Assembly: GCF_011926545.1 (NCBI RefSeq)
Contig: NZ_JAATIT010000003.1
Location: 558,001 to 622,000, forward strand
Direction: 5' to 3'
Length of the DNA stretch: 64,000 nucleotides
DNA from: Sphingopyxis italica
GTDB lineage: Bacteria; Pseudomonadota; Alphaproteobacteria; Sphingomonadales; Sphingomonadaceae
Shown: one piece after another, positions 9,136 to 17,404 of the stretch
Layout of the letters: each line of letters opens with the position of its first letter
Numbering within the stretch: the stretch's first letter is position 1
The notes under the pieces: generated by a model
Databases searched by the model: none
What the model saw: the letters and a program-made list of their open reading frames with translations, nothing else
Told to the model about the DNA's origin: nothing
Position numbers and translations under genes: made by a program

Positions 9136-10575
9136 TCACAGCGGCCGCGCGAGCAGCGCCGGGCGCTTGTCGGCGACCTCGACGATCAACTGGCCGAACA
9201 GCGCGTTGGCCCACGCGAACCAGCTGCGCGTGAAGTTCTTCGGATCATCCTTGTGGAAGCTTTCGTGCATGAAGCCGGTGCCGCCGTGCGTGGTCTTCAG
9301 CCAGCGCAGGCACTGGAGGATCGTCGCATCGTCGTCGGCGTTCATCGCGCGGGTGATGATCGACATCGGCCAGATCATGTCGAGGCCGATATGCGGGCCG
9401 CCGATGCCCTCGGCCGCCGTGCCCTTGAAGAAATAGGGGTTGCGATCCGACCAGGCGAGCGCGGCGGTGCGGAGGAAGAGCGGGTCCTTCTTGTCGACGA
9501 CGTCGATCAGCGGCAGCCCTGACAGGCTCGGCACATTGGCATCGTCCATGAAGATGTAATTGCCGAAGCCGTCGATCTCATACGCCCACACCTGACCGCC
9601 CTTGCCGTCGTCGATCAATGCGTGCGCCTTCAGCGCCGCATCGACTTCGGCGGCGAGCGCCTCGGCGTCGGTTGCCGCAGCATTGTCGCCGCGCGCCTCG
9701 CGATGGACGGTCGCGATCTTGCGGAGGACCGACACCGCGAACAGGTTCGACGGGATCAGGAAGGGATAGAGGCACGCATCATCCGACGGGCGGAACATCG
9801 AATGAATCAGCCCGATCTTTTTCGTCGGCCGGCCATAGCCGCCGAGCATCAGACTGTCCGACGGCTGAAGCGCGGGGCGCTGGAACTTGTACGGTCCGGG
9901 CCCATCCTTGCGCTGCTGTTCGCGGAAGGTTTGGGCCGCAAGCTTCATCGCGCGCGACCATGTCTCGTCGAACGGCGCCTTGTCCTTCGTGCGCGTCCAA
10001 TATTCGTGGGACAGCCGCATCGCGTAGCAGAGCGAGTCGATTTCCCATTTGCGCTCGGCAACGCCGGGCTTCATCTCGGTCTTGTCGGTCTGCGACCATT
10101 CGAGCTTCGACGGTGCGGTCGGGTCCTTGTCGAACGCATTGGCATAGGGATCGATCAGGATGCAGCGCGCCTGCCGCTGGATCAGTCCCTGGAACAGCCG
10201 CTTGAGCTTCGCGTCCTTGGCGACGAGGTGGATATAGGGTTGCACCTGCGCCGAGCTGTCGCGCAGCCACATCGCCTCGATATCGCCGGTGATGACGAAG
10301 GTGTCGGGGCGGCCGTCGATCGTGCCCGTCTGGACCGTCGTGTCGAGCGTGTTCGGGTAGCAATTCTCGAACAGCCACGCGAGTTCGGGGTCGGCGATCT
10401 TCGCCTTCACGCGCGAAATCTCGGCCTCGATCGCGGGGCTGGTGAAGGCGCGCTGCGCAGGCGCGGGGCGCTTGCTGGCGAAGCTGCCGGTCGCGGCGCG
10501 CGCGGCGGCGGGCATCGCGGCGGCGAGCGCGAGCGCGCCGGCGCCGGCCATGATTTCGCGGCGGCTCTGGGTCAT
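9136..10575 (-). CDS. GH125 exo-alpha-1,6-mannosidase (Tat-exported)
   Basis: A 479-residue member of GH125 (formerly DUF1237), inverting enzymes that remove alpha-1,6-linked mannose from mannans or N-glycans. Recognisable stretches are ITGDIEAMWLRDSSAQ, QTDKTEMKPG, KWEIDSLCY (probable acid Asp), GLDMIWPMSI and TGFMHESFHKDDP (probable base Glu). A twin-arginine signal (TQSRREIMAGAG, Ala-rich core, cleavage near ARA-AT) predicts Tat export to the periplasm. Several ATGs lie close together; the one at 10575 has GGAG six bases ahead, and the first possible one overlaps the upstream GH92 stop. It sits between GH92 copies 3 and 2 and would remove the alpha-1,6 backbone once side chains are gone. 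Confidence 0.92.
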   Translation of the reverse strand: MTQSRREIMAGAGALALAAAMPAAARAATGSFASKRPAPAQRAFTSPAIEAEISRVKAKIADPELAWLFENCYPNTLDTTVQTGTIDGRPDTFVITGDIEAMWLRDSSAQVQPYIHLVAKDAKLKRLFQGLIQRQARCILIDPYANAFDKDPTAPSKLEWSQTDKTEMKPGVAERKWEIDSLCYAMRLSHEYWTRTKDKAPFDETWSRAMKLAAQTFREQQRKDGPGPYKFQRPALQPSDSLMLGGYGRPTKKIGLIHSMFRPSDDACLYPFLIPSNLFAVSVLRKIATVHREARGDNAAATDAEALAAEVDAALKAHALIDDGKGGQVWAYEIDGFGNYIFMDDANVPSLSGLPLIDVVDKKDPLFLRTAALAWSDRNPYFFKGTAAEGIGGPHIGLDMIWPMSIITRAMNADDDATILQCLRWLKTTHGGTGFMHESFHKDDPKNFTRSWFAWANALFGQLIVEVADKRPALLARPL

Positions 10576-10589
10576 GTTCATCTCCGACA

Positions 10590-12932
10590 TCATTTGGACG
10601 GCGCGCTGATCGAGAAGGGCGCGTCGGCGGGGGCAGTGCCCCATTGCTTGTTGGGCTTGGCGCCCATCACGAAGTCGACCGTGCCGCCCTGCGACAGCGC
10701 GCGGTGGGTGAAATAGGTCTTCGTAAGCGGCTTGCCGCCGAGCGCCACCGACTGGAGATAGATATTCGCGTCGCTGTTGTTCTTCGCGTTGATCGTCAGC
10801 GTCTTGCCATTGGGCATGGTCAGCTCCGCCTTCTGGAACAGCGGGCTGCCGATCGCATATTCGCCCGTCGCCGACGCGACCGGATAGAAACCCAGCGCCG
10901 AGAAGACATACCAGGCCGAGGTCTGGCCGTTATCCTCGTCGCCCGGATAGCCGTCGGGCGCCGACGAATAGAGTTTCGCCATGATGTCGCGCACATGATG
11001 CTGCGTCTTCCACGGCGCACCTGCCCAATTGTAGAGGTAGGGCATGTGCTGGATCGGCTGGTTGCCATGGGCGTACTGCCCCATATCGACGATCTGCATC
11101 TCGCGGATCTCGTGGATCACCTGACCGTAATAGCTTTCGTCGAAGATCGGCGGGGTGGTGAAGATCGCGTCGAGGCGATCGACGAACTTCTCGCGTCCGC
11201 CCATCAGGTTCATCAACCCCTGAACATCCTGCATCACCGCCCAGCTGTAGTGGAGCGCGTTGCCCTCGGTGAAGGCGTCGCCCCATTTATAGGGGTTGAA
11301 CGGGGTCGCCCACGAGCCGTCCTTGTTGCGGCCGCGGATCCAGCCGCTCTCCTTGTCATAGAGCTTGCGGTAGTTGAGCGCGCGCTCGGTGTATTTCTTG
11401 GCATCGGCGTCCTTGCCGAGCAGCTTCGCGAGCTGGGCGATCGAAAAATCGGCGGTGGCATATTCGAGCGTGCGCGCGGCATTCTCGTTGATGCCGACGT
11501 CATAGGGGACATAGCCGAGGCGGTTGTAATATTCGGCGCCCTCGCGCCCGACCGCGGCGATGACCTTGCCCGCCTTGTCCTTCGGCCGGCCCTCGCTCGT
11601 CGTCGCATTCTTGATCATCGCTTCATAAAGCGTCTCGACGTCGAAGCCGCGCACGCCGTTGAAATAGGCGTCGGCGATCAAATTCGCCGAGTTCGACCCG
11701 ATCATCACGTTGCGATAGCCGGGGCTCGCCCATTCGGGCAGCCAGCCGCCCTGCTTATAGGTGTTGACCAGCCCCTGCATGAACTGGCTGTCGCGTTCGG
11801 GATACATTAGCGCGAAGAAGGGGAATACCGCGCGCCACGTGTCCCAGAAGCCATTGTCGGTGAACATGTAACCGTCGTGCACCTTGCCGTCGTACGGGCT
11901 GTAGTGGACGATCTTTCCGCTCGCGTCCTTTTCATAGAAGGTGCGCGGGAATTGCAGCATCCGGTAGAGCGCCGAATAGAAGGTGCGGATCTTTTCGGCA
12001 TCGGGATCGGTCACGCGGATGCGCGAAAGTTCCTTCTCCCACTCCGCCTTCGCCTTGGCCTGTGTCGTGTCGAAGCTGTCATTGCCGATTTCGGTGCGCA
12101 GGTTGCGTAGCGCCTGTTCGGGGCTGATGAAGGAGGAAGCGACGCGGACGTGGATCTTGTCGTCCTTCTTGGTCTTGAAGCTGAGCACCGCGCCGACATG
12201 ATCGCCTTCGCGGCTTAGCGCGTTCGTCGGCTGGTCGTCGCCCGCCCAGGTGCGCGCAAGGGTGAAGTCGCGGTCGAATTCGGCGACGAAATAATTGTGG
12301 AAATTGTCGGGCACGCCGCCGTGGTTGTTGCGGACATAGCCGGTGATGCGGCGGTTCTTGACATCGACCTTGACCATCGAGCCGCCCGCGAGCCCGTCGA
12401 GCAGGATGTGCGCATCGTCGCTTTCGGGGAAGGTGAAGCGGAACTGCGCGGCGCGCATCGTCGGCGCGACCTCAGCGGTCACGTCATAGTCGGCGAGATA
12501 GACTTTGTACGAGTAAGGCCGCGCGACCTCGGCCTTGTGGCTGAACCAGCTGCCGCGTTCCTGCTGCTTGACCTTGACCGGGCCCGTCTCCGCCATCAGC
12601 GCGAAGGCGGCATAGTCGTTCATCCACGGGCTCGGCTGGTGCGTCTGCTTGATGCCGCTGATCTTCTCGCCGTCATAGGTATAGCCCCAGCCGCTGCCGG
12701 GCTCGCCCGTCACCGGGGTCCAGCTGTTCATGCCGAAGGGGACGGCGACCGCGGGATAGGTGTTGCCGTAGGACAGGCGATAGCTCGAATCGGTGCCCAT
12801 CAGCGGATTGACGTAATCGACGAGCGCGGGCTGGTTCGCGGTCGATTGCGCGAGCGCCGCGGGCGCACCGACGCTGGTGAGCAGCAGCGCGCTCGCCGCG
12901 GCGCCCAGCATCATCTTGCGGATCGTCTTCAC
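10590..12932 (-). CDS. GH92 family glycosidase, copy 3 (periplasmic, divergent subsite)
   Basis: A 780-residue GH92 protein with a Sec signal peptide (MKTIRKMMLGAAASALLL, cleavage near ALA-QS). The N-terminal motif is diverged: VNPLMGTDSSYRLSYGN and KQTHQPSPW replace the usual GTG..GHTFPGA and FSHTHLSG. The C-terminal domain keeps FTEGNALHYSW, but the subsite motif is AHGNQPIQH instead of HGNEP-HH, and the base region is PGDEDNGQTSAW. The overall length and order match GH92. The Glu-to-Gln change suggests a linkage or substrate other than alpha-1,2-mannose, such as alpha-1,3 or alpha-1,4; I cannot decide which. Its ATG overlaps the GH43 stop by four bases (ATGA). Confidence 0.9.
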   Translation of the reverse strand: MKTIRKMMLGAAASALLLTSVGAPAALAQSTANQPALVDYVNPLMGTDSSYRLSYGNTYPAVAVPFGMNSWTPVTGEPGSGWGYTYDGEKISGIKQTHQPSPWMNDYAAFALMAETGPVKVKQQERGSWFSHKAEVARPYSYKVYLADYDVTAEVAPTMRAAQFRFTFPESDDAHILLDGLAGGSMVKVDVKNRRITGYVRNNHGGVPDNFHNYFVAEFDRDFTLARTWAGDDQPTNALSREGDHVGAVLSFKTKKDDKIHVRVASSFISPEQALRNLRTEIGNDSFDTTQAKAKAEWEKELSRIRVTDPDAEKIRTFYSALYRMLQFPRTFYEKDASGKIVHYSPYDGKVHDGYMFTDNGFWDTWRAVFPFFALMYPERDSQFMQGLVNTYKQGGWLPEWASPGYRNVMIGSNSANLIADAYFNGVRGFDVETLYEAMIKNATTSEGRPKDKAGKVIAAVGREGAEYYNRLGYVPYDVGINENAARTLEYATADFSIAQLAKLLGKDADAKKYTERALNYRKLYDKESGWIRGRNKDGSWATPFNPYKWGDAFTEGNALHYSWAVMQDVQGLMNLMGGREKFVDRLDAIFTTPPIFDESYYGQVIHEIREMQIVDMGQYAHGNQPIQHMPYLYNWAGAPWKTQHHVRDIMAKLYSSAPDGYPGDEDNGQTSAWYVFSALGFYPVASATGEYAIGSPLFQKAELTMPNGKTLTINAKNNSDANIYLQSVALGGKPLTKTYFTHRALSQGGTVDFVMGAKPNKQWGTAPADAPFSISAPSK

Positions 12933-14002
12933 TTCGTCTCTCCCCTGTTTGCCGTTCGGGCCGGCAGCGGGCGCGCTGCGACGCCCTCGTTCGTCATTTT
13001 CACCGGCGCGATCGTGCCGTCGGCGTTGAAGATCATGCGGTCGATGGCGAGCTGGCGCCGCTCACCGGAATCCTCATCGAGCGGACGGCGATGATAGGCG
13101 ATATACCAGTCGTCGGTGCCCGGCACATTGACCACCGAATGATGGCCCGCGCCGCGTGCGATCTTGAAGTCCTGGCTGAGAATCTTGCCCATCGGCTTGA
13201 ACGGACCGGTCGGCGACGGGCCCATCGCATAGGCGACCGAATAGTCGGGGCCGGTCCAGCCGCCCTCCGACCACATCAGATAATAGACGCCCTTCCGCTT
13301 CACCATGAACGAGCCCTCGACATAGCCGGGGGGCGTGATTTCCTTGTAGGTCGTGCCGTCGGCAAAGGGCTCGATCGAAGTCAGGTCGTCGCCGAGCCGG
13401 ACGACGTTGCAATGTTTCCAGCCGCCATAATAGAGATAATGCTGCCCATCGTCGTCGCGGAAGACGAACTGGTCGATCGGCTGCGCGCCATTGTGGAAGG
13501 CGTCGATCAGCGGTTTGCCGATGGCGTCCTTGAACGGTCCCTCGGGACGGTCGCTGACCGCGACGCCGATGCCGCCGGGCTGGTCGTCGGACTGGATGTC
13601 GTTCGCGCCGAAGAAGAGATAATATTTGCCGTCCTTCTCGATCGCCGACGGCGCCCACACGGCATAAGCGGCCCAGGCGACATTCTCGACGTCGAGGGCA
13701 TGGCTGTGCTTCGTCCAGTGGACGAGATCGGGCGATGAAAAGACGTTGAAGAAGGTCTGGAAATGATAGGAGGGCCGGACCGTCTTCTGTTCGCGCAGCT
13801 TTTTTTGCCGTTCGCTGAAATGTTTGGAGACGTCGGGCGTCTCGCCATGGTCCGAATAGGTCGGATAGATCCAGTAGCGGTCGCCGAAAATGCGAATTTC
13901 AGGATCGGCATACCAGCCCGGAACGATCGGATTCTCGGCCGCGGCCGGGCCGCCCGTCAGCAGAGCCATGCCCAGAAGCAGCGATTTCAACCCGACACGC
14001 AC
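12929..14002 (-). CDS. GH43-fold glycoside hydrolase (periplasmic)
   Basis: A 357-residue five-bladed beta-propeller enzyme of the GH43 type. A short signal peptide (VGLKSLLLGMALLTGG, cleavage near AAA-EN) is followed by WYADPEIRIFGDRYWIYPT, where the Asp of ADPE is the expected base. Further on are VWAPSAIEKDGKYYLFF, a middle Asp in PIDQFVFRDDDG, GYVEGSF with the expected acid Glu, and GAGHHSVV with a calcium/subsite His. The start is a GTG at 14002 with GGGGAGGG upstream; no ATG fits a signal peptide. GH43 enzymes mostly act on arabinans, xylans or beta-galactans, so its role in an alpha-mannoside operon is unclear. It may remove a decorating sugar. Translationally coupled to GH92 copy 3. 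Confidence 0.85.
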   Translation of the reverse strand: MRVGLKSLLLGMALLTGGPAAAENPIVPGWYADPEIRIFGDRYWIYPTYSDHGETPDVSKHFSERQKKLREQKTVRPSYHFQTFFNVFSSPDLVHWTKHSHALDVENVAWAAYAVWAPSAIEKDGKYYLFFGANDIQSDDQPGGIGVAVSDRPEGPFKDAIGKPLIDAFHNGAQPIDQFVFRDDDGQHYLYYGGWKHCNVVRLGDDLTSIEPFADGTTYKEITPPGYVEGSFMVKRKGVYYLMWSEGGWTGPDYSVAYAMGPSPTGPFKPMGKILSQDFKIARGAGHHSVVNVPGTDDWYIAYHRRPLDEDSGERRQLAIDRMIFNADGTIAPVKMTNEGVAARPLPARTANRGETK

Positions 14003-14070
14003 TTCGCGTCCCTCCCCTGTTTTCCCGTTACAAACCACCGAAGCATTTTCCAGCTCGCCCGGAAAGAGGC

Positions 14071-14094
14071 GGGTGGCTCCTTGCGGAGCCACCC
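14071..14094 (-). other. Intercistronic hairpin between receptor and GH43 genes
   Basis: GGGTGGCTCC and GGAGCCACCC form a perfect 10-base stem closed, on the minus strand, by a GCAA tetraloop. It lies 29 bases after the receptor stop codon with no T-run after it. It is more likely an mRNA-stabilising or partly terminating hairpin that would let the outer-membrane receptor be expressed above the downstream hydrolases. Confidence 0.55.
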
Positions 14095-14122
14095 GAGTGG
14101 GAGAGCTGGGGTATGGGCCCCA

Positions 14123-17113
14123 TCAGAACTTGTACGAAACGCCAACGTAAGCGCGGCGGCCGAAATAGTTGCTGCGGACGAACCGGGCCTTGGTGTCGTT
14201 GCCAAGGTGCTGGCGCTCTTCCGACTTGGTCAGGTTGATGACCGAAGCGGTGAGCATCAGCCCGTCCATCAGCTCGTACGAAGCGTTGATGTCGACCTGT
14301 TCATAGGGGTCGGTGTAGACGTTGAGGCCCGAGGCGAGCCCGCCGACGACTTCGCCGCGGCGGTTGTACGAGGCGCGGACGAGGAACTTGTCGGTTTCAT
14401 AGAAGACCGATGCGTTGACCTGCGTCTTGGCGCTGCCGACGAGCGCCGACTTGCCGACCGTCTCGCCATCGAGGGTGATGTCGGCGACCGACGTGTCGTT
14501 ATAGGTGAAGTTCACCTGCGCGCCGAGGCCGAAGTCGAGCGTATGCTGGGCATAGACTTCGACGCCCTGCGACCGGGCGTTCGACCCGTTGGCAACGGTC
14601 GAATAGGGCTGGATCAGCACCTGCTCGCCATTCACTTCGCGCGTCACGTCGAGCACGAGCGGGACAACGAAGTCGGACACGTCCTTGCGGAACAGGCCAA
14701 GGCCGAGCACCGAGCCGCGGTCGAAATACCATTCGACGCCAAGGTCGTACTGCCACGCCGAGAAGGGCTGGAGATCGGCGTTGCCGCCGCTGCCCGACCA
14801 GCCCTCGAATTCGCCGAACTGGCCGCGGTCGAAGGCATAGGCTGCCGAACGATAGGTCAGCGAACGCTGCGACCCCAGATCGTTGAACGACGGACGCGCA
14901 ATCACCTTGGCGACCGCGCCGCGGACGACGATGTCGGGCGTAACCTCGTAGACGACGTTCAGGCTGGGGAGCCAGTCGGTGTAGCTTTTCGACTGGTCGA
15001 CCTGCGTGTTGACGATCACCTCGCGCTCGTCGAGCGGCCGCACGTCGCAATTGCCGTCGGGGCCGAGCGGCACGTCGGGATCGAACGGACCGCCCGGGCC
15101 ATCGACGCAATAGTCGTTGAGGAATTGCAGGCGATCCGACGTCAGGCCCGACTGCTTGGTGTGCGCCACGCGCACGCCGATGTTGCCGCGCAGCGGGCCG
15201 GCTTCGAAATCGGCCTGCACATAGCCGGCGAACACCTTTTCCTTCAGGTTATAGGTGTTGTTCGGTTCGGGGACGCGCACCGACGGGCCATAGGTCGAAT
15301 TGATATAATCGAGATAATTTTCGAAATTGATGCCCGGGAACGAACTCGCATCGAACCCGCCGGCGATGTTGCCGATCGGATTGTCATAGAAATATTCGGG
15401 CCGCGCGACCGCGCCCTCGGGCGTGTCCTGATAGCGCAGCTCGGTCGCCGGATCGGCATACCATTCGTTGCGGCCGGTTTCGCGGTGGATGCTCATCTCG
15501 CGCCACTTGCCGCCGACGCGAAGCGCGCTGAGGACGCTGTCGAAGCGGCGGACGAGATCGAGCTGCGCATAACGCTGCGAGATCGCGCTGTTGGTGAAGC
15601 CCGAGCCCGTCGAGCCGACGTCGATCTGGGCGATGCCGTTCTTGATATTTTCCTGCAGTTCGGGCGAGAATTCCATGTTGAGATTGCCGCCAGTGAAATC
15701 CCACGCGCTCAGGAAGTTGCCGTTCTGCTCCTGCCCGGGGATCGTCAGGCGCGGCTTCACGGCGACGCCAAAGCGCATCGACGGACCGCCGGTGGCCTTC
15801 GTCTTGCCGAACTTCGCCACCGCGTCGAAATTGTCGGTGTTCCAGGCGACCTCGGTCTCGAACGTGTTCGACACCTGCTTTTCGCGGCTGTACGAGCCCG
15901 CGATCTGCGGGGTTTCCATCGTGCAGGGCGTCTCGTTGGTCAGACAGCCGGTCCCCGCGGCGGGCACCTGGAAATTCGCCGACTGAAAGATCGTGCCGCT
16001 TTCGTCGAAGGTCGGGCCGGTGAAGAAATTGCCATAGCCCCATTCAGGGATCTTCAGCACATTGCTCTGCCAGTTGCTCTTGTAGTCGAAGCGGAAATAA
16101 TTGGCGGTGACGGTCAGATTGTCGAACGGGCGCATCTGCGCGGTCGCCTGGATGCCGAGGCGCTTGCGTTGCTGCGAGAAGACTTCGGCGTTGACCGATT
16201 GCGGCGCCCAATGGCCCGAATAATGGGTGCCGTCCTGCGCGGTCACACCCTCGCCCGGCCAATAGGAAATCGCGTCGTCATTCTCGAACGGATTGCCATT
16301 GACGTCGGTCGCGGGGGTGAGGACGTTGCCGTCCGCATCGCGGTCGCTCCACCAGCGCCAGGTCTCGGTCGAGCCGCGCAACTCGCGGTTCGCGCGTTCC
16401 TGATACGTCACGCCAACGAGGAAGCCGAGCCGTTCTTCGGGGTCCTTCCACGAAATCTGGCCGGCGATCTGCGGGTCGAATTTCTTGGTCGTGTCCGAAT
16501 AGGTGCCCTCGGCCGAGATGAAGCCCGACCAGGCCGGCAGGTCGAACGGACGCCGGGTGTTGAGGATCACCGTGCCGCCGACGCCGCCTTCTTCGAGCCG
16601 TGCTTCGGACGATTTATAGACCTCGGTGCTGGCGATGAAGTTCGACGGCAGCAGCACATAGTTGAACGAGCGCGACGGATCGCCGCTGTCGGCGCCGGCG
16701 ATGAAATTGCCATTGAGCAGGGTCAGCGTCAGGTCCGACTGGAGCCCGCGAATGCTGACGCGGCTGCCCTCGCCGCCGTCGCGGGTGATGATCACGCCCG
16801 GAACGCGCTGCAACGCGTCGGCGACATTCTTGTCGGGGAATTTGCCGATGTCCTCGGCAGTGATGACCTCGATCAGCGAATTGGATTCGCGCTTCTGCTC
16901 GAGGCTCTTTTCGATCGACTGGCGATAGCCGGTGACGACGATCGCGTCGCCGGGAGCGGCTGCGGCGTCGTCCGCCGGGGGTGCGTCGGCGGTCTGCGCG
17001 TGCGCCTGCCCCGCCCCGCACAATGCGACCACCGCGCCCGCGCTCAACATCAGCTCGCGCACCAGCGCCGCGCGCCGCGCCGTCTTCACTGAATGGATTT
17101 GTCCTGCCTTCAT
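14123..17113 (-). CDS. TonB-dependent outer-membrane receptor for (manno)oligosaccharides
   Basis: A 996-residue TonB-dependent receptor. A signal peptide ends near AQAHA-QT; a TonB-box-like DAIVVTGYR at about residue 58 leads into the plug (IEVITAEDIGKFPDKN, ADALQRVPGV, SVRI-type SIRGLQSD). The remaining 800 residues form the 22-strand barrel, ending in Phe (YVGVSYKF) as outer-membrane barrels do. It takes up substrate at the cost of TonB energy. Substrate is inferred from its place at the centre of the mannosidase locus. The start could be the ATG at 17113 or the GTG just before it; GGGAGG is eight bases from the ATG. It has its own promoter region and no SusD partner. Confidence 0.92.
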   Translation of the reverse strand: MKAGQIHSVKTARRAALVRELMLSAGAVVALCGAGQAHAQTADAPPADDAAAAPGDAIVVTGYRQSIEKSLEQKRESNSLIEVITAEDIGKFPDKNVADALQRVPGVIITRDGGEGSRVSIRGLQSDLTLTLLNGNFIAGADSGDPSRSFNYVLLPSNFIASTEVYKSSEARLEEGGVGGTVILNTRRPFDLPAWSGFISAEGTYSDTTKKFDPQIAGQISWKDPEERLGFLVGVTYQERANRELRGSTETWRWWSDRDADGNVLTPATDVNGNPFENDDAISYWPGEGVTAQDGTHYSGHWAPQSVNAEVFSQQRKRLGIQATAQMRPFDNLTVTANYFRFDYKSNWQSNVLKIPEWGYGNFFTGPTFDESGTIFQSANFQVPAAGTGCLTNETPCTMETPQIAGSYSREKQVSNTFETEVAWNTDNFDAVAKFGKTKATGGPSMRFGVAVKPRLTIPGQEQNGNFLSAWDFTGGNLNMEFSPELQENIKNGIAQIDVGSTGSGFTNSAISQRYAQLDLVRRFDSVLSALRVGGKWREMSIHRETGRNEWYADPATELRYQDTPEGAVARPEYFYDNPIGNIAGGFDASSFPGINFENYLDYINSTYGPSVRVPEPNNTYNLKEKVFAGYVQADFEAGPLRGNIGVRVAHTKQSGLTSDRLQFLNDYCVDGPGGPFDPDVPLGPDGNCDVRPLDEREVIVNTQVDQSKSYTDWLPSLNVVYEVTPDIVVRGAVAKVIARPSFNDLGSQRSLTYRSAAYAFDRGQFGEFEGWSGSGGNADLQPFSAWQYDLGVEWYFDRGSVLGLGLFRKDVSDFVVPLVLDVTREVNGEQVLIQPYSTVANGSNARSQGVEVYAQHTLDFGLGAQVNFTYNDTSVADITLDGETVGKSALVGSAKTQVNASVFYETDKFLVRASYNRRGEVVGGLASGLNVYTDPYEQVDINASYELMDGLMLTASVINLTKSEERQHLGNDTKARFVRSNYFGRRAYVGVSYKF

Positions 17114-17208
17114 CACATCGACCTCCCTGTTCGAGGGGCTGTTCGCCCCCGCTTGTTATCCGGCGCCCTCAGGTCGCCGAGCGGCGGATCTCCGGACCCG
17201 TCGAGCCT

Positions 17209-17237
17209 CTATCAGAATATAAAAAACAATTTGTCAA
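17209..17237 (-). promoter_or_regulatory. Probable sigma-70-type promoter of the receptor gene
   Basis: On the minus strand a consensus -35 TTGACA (17232-17237) is followed after 17 bases by TGATAG (17209-17214), a poor -10. The leader to the ATG is about 100 bases. The region is strikingly AT-rich in a GC-rich genome. The -35 box is embedded in AATTTATTTTGACAAATT (17228-17245), a partial palindrome that a repressor could cover. Confidence 0.5.
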
Positions 17238-17351
17238 AATAAATTTTTCCAGCCGGGGGCGGGACGCGATGAACCGTTAAAGGCCCATGTTAAAATGGCA
17301 GTTTTCCGTGCTTTTTTGGGGAGTGATAACGAGCCGCACAGCGCCGCCGCC

Positions 17352-17373
17352 GCCATCCCGACTCGGGGATGGC
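17352..17373 (-). other. Stem-loop downstream of the GH2 gene
   Basis: GCCATCCC and GGGATGGC form an 8-base stem with a six-base loop 32 bases after the GH2 stop. No T-run follows, so it may mark the mRNA end by Rho-dependent termination or protect the upstream message. The rest of the 291-base gap (17114-17404) holds the receptor promoter and no recognisable gene. Confidence 0.4.
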
Positions 17374-17404
17374 AGCACCTGTCACGCTATCCTCCGTCCG
17401 CCCG

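Noticed and set aside
6443..9436. A plus-strand open frame of nearly 1,000 codons opposite GH92 copy 2
   Set aside because: Same antisense effect; it also spans the kinase start and the intergenic gap, which no real gene here would do.
13763..17092. A plus-strand open frame of more than 1,000 codons opposite the TonB-dependent receptor gene
   Set aside because: It is the antisense shadow of a GC-rich gene. The translation is rich in Arg, Asp and Val with no domain, while the minus strand gives a full receptor.
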